Origin: Porphyra umbilicalis
Taxonomy: Eukaryota; Rhodophyta; Bangiophyceae; Bangiales; Bangiaceae
NCBI GenBank assembly: GCA_002049455.2
Contig: KV919220.1
Location: 1-45,834 of the forward strand
Direction of reading: 5' to 3'
Length of the DNA stretch: 45,834 nt
The translations under genes were made by a program, and so were the position numbers. The notes under the pieces were generated by a model. It was not told where the DNA came from and did no database searches. It saw only the letters and a list, made by a program, of their open reading frames with translations. Positions 8,526-16,485 of the stretch are shown piece after piece. The first letter of the stretch is position 1; each line of letters starts with the position of its first letter.

Positions 8526-9849
8526 TCACGGCGGGAACAACGTCATCGGCGATGTGTGCCGCCGCTCTTGAAGGCGGTTCTTGGCGCTCGGGGCACACCG
8601 ACGGACGAAGTCGTAGATGTCGGTCAGCATCGTCTCCCAGTAGAACACACGCTTGAAGGCCGCGTACATCCGTTGGACACCGGGGTGCCCCTTCGTGGTC
8701 GGGTAGTGTTCCAGCGCCAGCACGCGATCGCGTAAGCTGGCGGGGACGAAGACCTGGGGAGCATCCGTCGCCGGGTGCCGGCGGATAAGCCGGCCCGCCT
8801 CGTCGACGGCGAAGCGAGTCGGCTTGCCACCGTCGATGTCCGCCCGGATGGCCCGGCACCAGGTGTCCTCCGATTGGGCCCGGACCAATTCCTCGGCTGT
8901 GATAGCCGGCGGCGGCTTGGGGCCAAAGAACTGGTTCCCGTCGACGCCTTGGGCCGTCTGGGCGAGGAGGAAGCAGGGGATCTCGTCGTAGAGCTCCCCG
9001 TCATCCTTCCCGTCGGAAGGCAAGCGTGACAACGCGTCGGGGAGGTGATGGCTCGCCCCCTTCTTGTACTTGACGTCGAAGTCGAACTCCGCCAGGCGGA
9101 GCCTCCAACGGAGCAGCCGTCCCGAGGCGGTGGCGAGCCGATAGATCCAGCTCAGACACTCGTGGTCCGTCCGGACTGTGAGGTGCGCCCCGTCCACGTA
9201 GTGCCGGAGGTAGAGCACGGCCCACACGACGCCGAGGCACTCCTTCTCCGACGCGGAGTAGTTCCTTTCCTCGGGTTGGGGACCACGGCTGTAGAAGCCC
9301 ACGGGCGTCAGGGCCGCGTCGGCCTGCTCTTGGAGCAGGGCACACCCGAGTTGGGTGTCGCAGGCGTCGATGTCGATCGTGAACGGCGCGCCCCGACGGG
9401 GCAGGGCCAGGACCGGCGGGTGCAACAGCGCCTCCCGGAGCTGCTCTAACGCCTTGGCTTGCGCGTTTTCCAACGTCGGGAGGGCGTCGCCATACTCCTT
9501 CGACGTCATCCGCGTCAGTGGCGCCGCGATGGCAGAGTAGCCACGGATGAAACGTCGGTAGACGTTACACATCCCGAGGAAGCTACGCAACTGCGTCTTC
9601 GTCCGCGGATGGGTTGCCTTGGCGAGGGCGTCCAAGTTATTGTTATGGACCCGCAACTCCCCAGGGGAGATGACGCGGCCGAGGTATTCCACCGATGTCT
9701 GGAAGAAGCGGCATTTCTTGGCCTTGAGCGTGACGCCGGCCCGACCCAACCGGGTCAGGGCCTCGTCGAGGGCCGGCAGATGTCCCTCCGCCGTGGCGGA
9801 GAAGACGATGACGTCATCGAGGTAGACGAGGCAGGACTGCCAAGTCATC
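8526..9849 (-). pseudogene. Ty3/gypsy RT second half, RNase H and integrase zinc-binding domain
   Basis: Begins at TWQSCLVYLDDVIVFS, whose YLDD is the RT catalytic motif. Thumb and connection follow, then RNase H with D in FTIDIDACD, E in YSASEKE and D in VRTDHE. The end is an H2C2-type segment (HYPTTKGHPGVQRMY ... CAPS) in which the final CxxC cysteine is replaced by serine. The missing first half of RT lies at 19579-19945, and the frame is continuous once the copia insertion and one TSD are removed. Terminates at the double stop before the integrase core. Confidence 0.9.
9845..9849. repeat. Target-site duplication TCATC, left
   Basis: Five bases immediately outside the left copia LTR, matching 19579-19583. 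On the gypsy coding strand this is GATGA, covering the Met codon of SGM|TWQ in RT. Confidence 0.93.
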
Positions 9850-10286
9850 TGTGAAGCGGGAGGTAGTTGGGTGGATGCGTTGCTTTTCTCGGGACCGGTC
9901 CCAGTCGCAAGGCCAGCGGCCTCTTAACCCCCGTAGGACCCTCTCTCAGCGTCCTTCAGGCACACCCCTGCCCACGCAGTGACAAAGCCCACGACGCACC
10001 TCCCGCGGCAGTGCTCCCTCGCCCGGAGGGCACATGCTCTCACCACCCCCACAAAGCTCGACAGAGCACCTCGCCGATCTCCCAGAGACATACCCCTAAT
10101 GGGTCCCCCAGAAACAAGTACATCAAAATACATGCAACTACAAATCACACAACATAACACCGTAGTGCATCACTCACCAGTTCCATCGGAACACGTCCAA
10201 CTTCGGTGGGGAGTTACGGGACGTACACCCGGACTTGTCCCGCCAAGTAAACTTCGCCATGTGGAGTTGCTGAGTATCGCTCAGCA
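9850..10286 (-). repeat. Copia 3' LTR
   Basis: 437 bp, TGTGAAGC... to ...CTCAGCA on the plus strand. About nine substitutions and one single-base indel separate it from the 5' LTR, roughly 2% divergence. Confidence 0.94.
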
Positions 10287-10300
10287 CTCCCCCCAACTCC
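10287..10300 (-). other. Copia polypurine tract
   Basis: Minus strand reads GGAGTTGGGGGGAG directly before the 3' LTR, the expected place for plus-strand priming. Confidence 0.75.
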
Positions 10301-10440
10301 GCAGTGGTGAACAAGTACATGAGCCGGGTCCGTAAGTCCTCAGCGCGACCTGATGTGGACAGTAGCGATACTACCACAAAAGCCAATGGGGCGCGGAGTG
10401 CCCCGGTCTTCACCGCGTCAGAATGAGCACGTCGCGCTGA

Positions 10441-10830
10441 CCAAAGTGGTTGGTCAGTCCCGCCTGGTGCACCAAGGATGGTGGAGGTACGATCGGCTTG
10501 CGTCGAAGTCGTGGTCGATCAGGTGTGCAGTAGCACTACTGGTCCAAAGAAGCAAAATCGCGCAATGCGCCCAAGTCGTCAGCCCATCTGAAAGAGGGCG
10601 TCGAGCTGTCCACAGCGATGTAGACGGCCCCAATGTGGCCTCATTGATGACGGAGCTGCCATCGGCTTGCGTGGACACCGGGTGCCGTAGCGCCACAGGG
10701 GCAAAAAATCAAAAGTGCTCAAATCGACCCGGTTGTCAGCTCATCGGAAATAGGGCGTCGAGCTGTCCAAAGTGGTATGGTCAGCTTCTCCGTAGCCCCA
10801 CGGATGTCGGAGATGTCATGGGCTTGCGTC
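10441..10830. repeat. Imperfect 157-169-bp tandem repeats in copia 3' non-coding region
   Basis: The word GGGCGTCGAGCTGTCCA occurs at 10596 and 10753. The words resembling GATG.CGGAG...GGCTTGCGT recur at about 10477, 10646 and 10803, so about 2.5 diverged units are present. The array lies between the copia RNase H end and the polypurine tract and has no credible ORF. Confidence 0.75.
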
Positions 10831-10858
10831 GCCGGCGTCAAAAAACAGTAACGCTACT

Positions 10859-10872
10859 AGAGACCTTCGGCA
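10859..10872. repeat. Harbinger-1 left terminal inverted repeat
   Basis: AGAGACCTTCGGCA, matching in inverse 13987-14000. Preceded by ACT. Confidence 0.9.
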
Positions 10873-11238
10873 ACTGCGACGTGGGTATCGAATGTGGGTA
10901 ATTTGTGGGTCGCCCGACCGGTTTTTTAAGGAAGCCACATCCACCCTTCGGAGCTTCGGCATGTATCAAATGTGGGTCGGTAGTCCACACTCGTTGCGCT
11001 TACAGTGTGACGGGGTAGAGACTCCTGACGGCGCCGGTGACGGCGCCCTGTGCGATCGCGGGTGGACTGCCGACGGCGCCCTTGACGGCGCCCTGTGCGT
11101 ACATTCACGGTCGCGGGTGATTTGGAGACGGCGCTGGTGACGGGGTCAAGAACACTGGACGGATCACGAGGAGGTTGAGGGACGGCTTCTGGTGGGGGTG
11201 TAGAGAGTCAATGCGAGGTCTAACGAGGGCTGCATGCG

Positions 11239-12372
11239 ATGGTGTCGCAGTCTGAAGTTGCCATCAGCGCTCTGCGGCGCCGACGGTCACACTTACGTCG
11301 GGTCATTCGTGCACAGATTGCTCTCGGTCACGGCATTGATGAGATGCGGCCCGTGCTTGCGCGATACCTCCGAGTTGGAGGGTACATCCGACGGTCCCTG
11401 CAGCGCTCGGAGCGCGTCAGTGCCGTAGCATTCAATCTGAATGCCTTCTCCCAGCAGGAGGCTTTGGTTAACTTTCGCTTCTTTGTGCCCGACCTCGGTC
11501 GACTGTCATCTTTGTTGGACTTGCAAGTTGATGTGTCACGGCGTCGCTACAATGTGTCTCCCATCGAATGCTTGGCTATTGTCCTTCGTCGCCTTGCCTC
11601 TCCTAGCAGGTGGACAGACTTGGATTTGCTGTTTGGTCGCTCCGCATCGTCTCTGAGTGAGATATTCTGCCGGGGCGTGGATGAGCTGATTGGGCGGTGG
11701 GGTCACCTGATCACGACATGGCGAGCAGCGCTTATGGCAGAGCGTGCGGCTGCATACGCGGCCGCCATTGCAGGTAAGGATGCCCCGCTTCAAACGTGTG
11801 TTGGATTCATTGATGGCACCCTCATTCGCATTGCGCGACCCGGCCGTGGACTGCAGCGTGTTTGTTACAGTGGGCACAAGCGCTGCCACGCCATCAAGTT
11901 CCAGAGCATCTGTACCCCCGACGGACTTTTGTTTCATCTTTTTGGACCGGTTGAGGGCCGCCGTCACGACATGCGCTTGTACCACGAGTCTGGCGTAGAC
12001 GCGCAGCTTGAGGCGACACTTCTCATTGACGAGACACAGTTTTGCATCTATGGTGATTCTGCGTACATTCTTCGTGCCTGGATACAGCGTGGCTATGGTG
12101 CTTGGCCTGATGGTGACGCAGAGGAGCAAGCGTACGATGGTGCAATGAACCGCCTGCGAGAAGCGGTTGAGTGGGGATTCAAAGAAGTGAAGCAGCAGTT
12201 CAAGTCCCTCGACTTCAAGAGAAAGCTCAAGATATGCGAGACCTCTGTGGGCGCTCAGTACCTGTCGGGCGCCCTGTTGTGGAATATGCGCTCCTGTTTC
12301 TACGGCAACCAGACGTCTACGTACTTTGACTGTGCAGCTCCATCGATTGAACGCTACTTGCAGTGCCAATAA
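11239..12372 (+). CDS. PIF/Harbinger transposase (DDE superfamily)
   Basis: 377-residue transposase of the DDE_4/Harbinger group, which cuts and pastes the element in the nucleus. The catalytic triad is intact: D192 in GFIDGTLIRIA, D273 in IYGDSAYIL and E311 in AVEWGFKEVK. The N-terminal ~180 residues have an HTH-like helical region (YNVSPIECLAIVLRRLA, WTDLDLLFGRSASSLSEIF) typical of this family. There is no stop or frameshift across the expected length. The start is the first ATG after the 5' stops; MVSQSEVAIS follows. It converges with the Myb-like gene 227 bp downstream. Codon use is less GC-skewed than the host trpB. Confidence 0.92.
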   Translation: MVSQSEVAISALRRRRSHLRRVIRAQIALGHGIDEMRPVLARYLRVGGYIRRSLQRSERVSAVAFNLNAFSQQEALVNFRFFVPDLGRLSSLLDLQVDVSRRRYNVSPIECLAIVLRRLASPSRWTDLDLLFGRSASSLSEIFCRGVDELIGRWGHLITTWRAALMAERAAAYAAAIAGKDAPLQTCVGFIDGTLIRIARPGRGLQRVCYSGHKRCHAIKFQSICTPDGLLFHLFGPVEGRRHDMRLYHESGVDAQLEATLLIDETQFCIYGDSAYILRAWIQRGYGAWPDGDAEEQAYDGAMNRLREAVEWGFKEVKQQFKSLDFKRKLKICETSVGAQYLSGALLWNMRSCFYGNQTSTYFDCAAPSIERYLQCQ

Positions 12373-12599
12373 ATCCGACATGGGTACCGCCCCATTTTTT
12401 TCTCCCACAAGCGCGTGTGAGAGAAATAATAAACAAACAAAGTTACTGGATCCGGGCGACGAGTCAAAAGTTGCCGGGAGCACAGGTGCCCAACTTATTG
12501 TTTCTATCTTCGATGAAAAGTAGGATGACGCACCGTTTATTCCTGACAGAGAAACAAAGAAAATCCAAGCAGTGGACCGGCTAAAGATATCAGAGAGCA

Positions 12600-13607
12600 T
12601 CAGTTACCCGAGCTGGTCTTGCTGTTGGCCAACGCCTCGAGAGCGCGCGTCAGGGCCGCCCGCTCAACACGTGCGGTCTCTGCAGCGTTAGTGTCTTGTG
12701 CCTCCCGCCGCAGGCGCTCATCCCGATCCTCTGCACGCCGCTGACGAGCTTCTTCAAGCAGAGCACGGTCATGGGCAAGCTGCTGCTCCCGAAGGGACAG
12801 CTCGCGACTGGCGAGCTTCTCCTTGCTCGCCTCAGCGCGCGCAACCAAAGCGAAAATCTCCTCGTCGTCGCCGTTGTCCGCCTGGGTGCGGGCGCGAGAG
12901 CGCGCCCGGGTCTTCTTCGATGCGCCCTTGTCGTTTTCCGACTCCAGCGCACTCGTGCCGGATGCGGCTCCCTCAGTGCGACAGGCCATGGCCAAGTCCC
13001 TCACCACCTTCCCTTTGCGGGTCAGCTCCTCCTCAGTGGCCGTCTTCTCCTTGCGGTCGGCGTCCGTCCGCTGCTTGTGCGCGTCGCACTCCTCCACCAT
13101 CGTCACCAGCAACTTCTCAGTCGGCGTGAGCTGCTCCTCGACCCCCGACTTGTCCCGGCGGGTCTTGTCCAGCTTCTCAAAATTGTCCTTCAATCGAAAA
13201 CAGCGGTCCTTGACATGCTTGTGGTCCGTTTCCCAGCGCGTCGACGGGTCAGAGTTGAACTTGTCAGCGGCCTGCTGGTAGCGTGCCGTCATCTTACCCC
13301 ACGGCGACACGTGTGCCTGGGCGTTAACCATCTCCTTGAGCACTATGTAGTCATCTTGGAGGCTCCAGCGGCGCCGAGGACCCTTGAAGGGCGACGGCGA
13401 CGGGTCTGTCTCTTCAGGAGGGTTTGCGCACGCCCTGGCCGGTGCATTGGGCGACGCTGGGCGCGGAGCGGATGTGCCGGCAGTCGAGTTGAGCTTGTCG
13501 GCGGGTGGTGCGGACACGGTGACGGTCGGGGGCGTTGTTGAATTGGAGTGGGAGTTGGGGTCAGGGAGGGGATCGGTGCCAATGCTTGATGAGGAGTTGG
13601 CGGCCAT
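12600..13607 (-). CDS. Myb/SANT-like accessory protein of Harbinger-1
   Basis: 335 residues, start at ATG 13607 (MAANSSSS). A Ser/Thr/Pro-rich N-terminus is followed by a Myb/SANT-like domain at about residues 80-155, with RRRWSLQDDYIVLKEMV and WETDHKHVKDRCFRLKDNF. Then come a basic segment (KKTRARSRARTQ) and a long Glu/Arg/Ala coiled coil in the last ~90 residues (EASKEKLASRELSLREQQ). Autonomous Harbinger elements encode a Myb-like partner that binds the subterminal repeats and helps import the transposase; position and domain fit that role. No disruption is seen. Confidence 0.85.
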   Translation of the reverse strand: MAANSSSSIGTDPLPDPNSHSNSTTPPTVTVSAPPADKLNSTAGTSAPRPASPNAPARACANPPEETDPSPSPFKGPRRRWSLQDDYIVLKEMVNAQAHVSPWGKMTARYQQAADKFNSDPSTRWETDHKHVKDRCFRLKDNFEKLDKTRRDKSGVEEQLTPTEKLLVTMVEECDAHKQRTDADRKEKTATEEELTRKGKVVRDLAMACRTEGAASGTSALESENDKGASKKTRARSRARTQADNGDDEEIFALVARAEASKEKLASRELSLREQQLAHDRALLEEARQRRAEDRDERLRREAQDTNAAETARVERAALTRALEALANSKTSSGN

Positions 13608-13986
13608 GATCAAAGCAGCGTGGTAGAGATGGAACAGAAAGGATCGTCGGTGGGTGGGTGGGTGGGTGGTGGGGGACGGGTATCAATGGCACGGAGGAGA
13701 CGCGGCGGGGGAAGGGCGCCGGACGCGTGCGAGAAGAGCGATTGGGCGACTGTCCTTCGGAACCCGTAAGACCGGGCATCGAATGCCAACGGATGCCAGC
13801 GATTGGCGTAAACAGCCATGTAAGCTACTCATGGACTGCTACGTGGTTGCGGTCACCTCGGTCGGTACCGGTTCTTCACGTGGGTCGAAGGGCCTCCTTA
13901 GCCATAAATGGGATGGAAATGTGGGTCGAAGGCTTAACGTGGCGTGAAACGTGTCCCCGACCCACGCCGTCGACCCACATTTGACA

Positions 13987-14000
13987 TGCCGAAGGTCTCT
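13987..14000. repeat. Harbinger-1 right terminal inverted repeat
   Basis: TGCCGAAGGTCTCT, followed by ACT at 14001-14003. Confidence 0.9.
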
Positions 14001-14006
14001 ACTGTA

Positions 14007-14436
14007 TTGCTGATCCCCCAATTTTGTCCTCATCGCCCGAGAACGGGAGTGCAACAGCGATGCAGGGACGCTTCTGATTGGCCAAGACGACCACCAGCAG
14101 TGCAAGTCGGGCCCGATCTTTACACAATGTGCCCCTACGGCTCGCCAACGCACAATCGCTGCACTCGTTTTTCTGAGATTATCTGAGAATCTCCCAAAGA
14201 ATTCCGACATCGAACGGTTGCGGCCTACTTGACCATACGAGACGGAACAGAACGGAAGAAAATCTCAAGAAAAACGAGAATCTCGATTCTGCACTGACCT
14301 GGCGGTCGGAGAGCCAATGGATAGTCCCAAAATCGCACTCAGCAGCTGTTTGCGGCTGTTTTAGACCAATGGCTGGCCTGTTTTACAAAGCAGTCCCAGT
14401 CCTGGGCCGATGAGGACAAAATTGGGGGATCAGCAA
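14007..14436. mobile_element. MITE family B, copy 1 (Tc1/mariner-like, 430 bp)
   Basis: TIR TTGCTGATCCCCCAATTTTG at each end, TA duplications at 14005-14006 and 14437-14438. Nearly identical to 29702-30131 (about two differences). Inserted only a few bases outside the Harbinger-1 TSD, still inside copia. Shares its termini and several internal blocks with family A but is 11 bp shorter and clearly diverged inside. Confidence 0.93.
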
Positions 14437-14438
14437 TA

Positions 14439-14703
14439 CAACCTCGGCTTGCAACACGTGGCGACCACGTGTTACAACTTGATCCGGAGACACGTGGAAT
14501 GGCACGTGTTGAACTCGTCCCGGAACACTCTGGCCCCAACGCTGAGCCCGTGACACGTGGCACACCACGTGTCGCAAACTTGATCGCATTGTTGCAACTT
14601 GATCCCGGGGGCGGGTGGCCCTCCACGTGTTGCAACTTGATCCCGGAACAGTAGCGTTACTGTTCGGGCCCCCCAGCCGGCTCAGATCAAGTTTGCAGCA
14701 GCG
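14439..14703. repeat. Copia 3' region with repeated CAACTTGATC and CACGTG words
   Basis: Short non-coding stretch directly after the copia RT/RNase H stop. CAACTTGATC(C)CGG-like words recur several times, with many CACGTG palindromes and a hairpin ACAGTAGCGTTACTGT near 14648. Function unknown. Confidence 0.5.
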
Positions 14704-16485
14704 CTACCGTACACGACCAAAATCGACCTCCAACAAAGTCGACCCGGCCGAGCAGCGAAACGCCCCGGCCATACCACTGGGTGTCCCCATTGGCGCCGCG
14801 GCGCCCTCGCACGCCCCCAACAGGGGGCCGCCAAGGGCGACGTCTTCCGCAACCGCGCCCAGGTCCCCACCAACCCCGATGGCGGCCCGGAAAGCCGTGA
14901 ACGCCGGCGACGGCAGCGGCTTCGTGAGCCCGTCCGCCGGCATCTCGGCGCTGGGGAGGAAGTAGAAGGCCACATCCCCACGCGCCTGATAGTGGCGAAC
15001 CATGTGGTAGGCGACGTCGACGTGCTTCGTCCTCCCTGTCGCCTCGGGGTTGTTGACGAGCGCGAGGCACGACTGGTTGTCCTCCTCCATCGGCACGGCC
15101 CCGCCATCGACGCCCAACGCCGTCAGCAGTTTGCGGAGCCACAGCGCCTCCTTGGTCGCCATCGCGGCGGCCACATACTCGGCCTCAGCCGTCGAGGTGC
15201 CCACCGTCGACTGGCGCTTGCTCGCCCAGGAGATGGGCCCGCCGTTGAGCGTGAAGACAAAGCCCGTCGTCGAGCGGCGGCCGTCCGTGTCGCCCGCCCA
15301 GTCGGCGTCGACGTACCCTTGCAGCGGCTCGTTGCCACTGTACACCACGCCAAGGCGGGTAGTTCCGCGAAGGTAGCGCAGCACACCCTTGGCCGCGAGC
15401 ATATGGTCCTGCTCAGGGCACGACATGAAGCGGGAGAGCACGCCCACGGCAGAGGCAATGTCCGGCCTTGTCGTCGTTGACAAGTAGAGCAGCGAGCCGA
15501 CCAGCTCCGCGTATCGGTTGCCGGCGGGAAGCAGGTTCTCCCCGGTCTTGCTCAGCTTGACGCCCGTCGCCATCGCTGTCTTGTTGGGCGTACATGCCTC
15601 CATCCCAAACGCCTTGAGCAGCGTCATGATGTGGCCTGGGTTACTCAGCGTGAGCTGCTTAGCGGCCTTGTCGCGCATGACCTTCATACCAATGAAGTCC
15701 TTGACCTCCCCCATGTCGCGCACGTCGAACCTTGCCGACACGGAGCGCTTGATGGCATTCACTCCGGCCAGCGTTTCGCCCGCAACGATGAGATCGTCAA
15801 CGTACACGAGGACGAAGACACGCCCGTGCACCGGGTGCTGCCACTCGTAAAGACACGGGTCGACCTTAGACCGCACGGCGCCCATGTCGTTCAGCTCCTT
15901 ATCGAGCTTGATGCCCCACAGCCGCCCCGCCTGCTTGGTCCCGTAGAGAGCTAGGTTGAACCGGCACACCTCCTCCAGGCTGCCGTCTTCAACTCCGTCA
16001 GGAAGCTTGATGTACATCTCCTTGTCCATCTTAGCGTTCAGGAAGGCTGTCTTGACGTCGACGTGATGAACCTCCCAATCCTTGGAGGCTGCCACGGAGA
16101 GCAGGGCACGAGTCGTTGCGGTGTCGGGCACTGGCGCCCACGTCTCGTCAAAGTCTCTTCCCGGCACTTGGTTGAAGCCTTGAGCCACGAGTCGCGCCTT
16201 GTAGCGCGTCTTCTTGCCCTCTGCATCGTGCTTGATGTCGAACACAAAACGCGTCTTGACAGCCTTGCGCTGCTTGTTGCTGCCATTGGTCTTGGACCAT
16301 GTGCCGAGCTTCTTGTGCGCCGCCACCTCTTCTTTGATGGCCTGCTTCCACAGCGGCCAGTCGGAACGACCGCGCGCCTCTTTCTCGTTGACCGGCGGCC
16401 TGGTCAAGTCCCAGCCATCCTTGACCGCCGGCTCTGTCCCGCTGGCCAAGAGGGCCTTTGGGTCCTTCAGCCACCAGGACATCAT
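14704..16485 (-). CDS. Ty1/copia reverse transcriptase and RNase H
   Basis: 593-residue second pol frame. RT starts near residue 38 (ARGRSDWPLWKQAIKEEV). HHVDVKTAFLNAKMDKEMY holds the first catalytic Asp and YVDD lies at 228-231. RNase H follows (YVDADWAGDTDGRRSTTGF, SKRQSTVGTSTAEAEYVA, TKHVDVAYHMVR), ending with the DGLTKPLP motif that closes copia pol. No internal stops. Its ATG overlaps the stop of the preceding gag-protease-integrase frame (ATGA), in the -1 frame relative to it. Most copia elements have one continuous ORF, so this is either a 1-base frameshift or a deliberate two-ORF arrangement. Confidence 0.92.
   Translation of the reverse strand: MMSWWLKDPKALLASGTEPAVKDGWDLTRPPVNEKEARGRSDWPLWKQAIKEEVAAHKKLGTWSKTNGSNKQRKAVKTRFVFDIKHDAEGKKTRYKARLVAQGFNQVPGRDFDETWAPVPDTATTRALLSVAASKDWEVHHVDVKTAFLNAKMDKEMYIKLPDGVEDGSLEEVCRFNLALYGTKQAGRLWGIKLDKELNDMGAVRSKVDPCLYEWQHPVHGRVFVLVYVDDLIVAGETLAGVNAIKRSVSARFDVRDMGEVKDFIGMKVMRDKAAKQLTLSNPGHIMTLLKAFGMEACTPNKTAMATGVKLSKTGENLLPAGNRYAELVGSLLYLSTTTRPDIASAVGVLSRFMSCPEQDHMLAAKGVLRYLRGTTRLGVVYSGNEPLQGYVDADWAGDTDGRRSTTGFVFTLNGGPISWASKRQSTVGTSTAEAEYVAAAMATKEALWLRKLLTALGVDGGAVPMEEDNQSCLALVNNPEATGRTKHVDVAYHMVRHYQARGDVAFYFLPSAEMPADGLTKPLPSPAFTAFRAAIGVGGDLGAVAEDVALGGPLLGACEGAAAPMGTPSGMAGAFRCSAGSTLLEVDFGRVR

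Larger units (their letters stand above)
6722..9849 (-). mobile_element. Ty3/gypsy chromovirus, 3' part of pol
   Basis: Carries, in minus-strand order, the second half of reverse transcriptase, RNase H, integrase zinc-binding and core domains, a chromodomain and a further C-terminal module. The 5' part of the same element lies at 19579-20900, separated by the copia insertion at 9850-19578. I could not find gypsy LTRs at either end. The copy is dead as it stands: two consecutive stops lie between the zinc-binding and integrase segments, and frame changes occur before the chromodomain and between protease and RT. Confidence 0.88.
10859..14000. mobile_element. PIF/Harbinger element 1, complete (3142 bp)
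   Basis: Terminal inverted repeat AGAGACCTTCGGCA at both ends, flanked by the 3-bp duplication ACT (10856-10858 and 14001-14003), the TSD length of PIF/Harbinger. It carries the two expected genes in convergent arrangement: a DDE transposase on plus and a Myb/SANT-like protein on minus. A second TIR-like copy (CTTCGGCATGTATCAAATG) lies at about 10952-10975 and GTGGGTCG words are repeated near both ends. These are likely subterminal binding repeats. It sits in the non-coding 3' part of the copia element. Confidence 0.92.

Noticed and set aside
11536..12600. 354-codon minus ORF opposite the Harbinger transposase
   Set aside because: Exact antisense shadow of the DDE transposase, whose motifs fix the coding strand.
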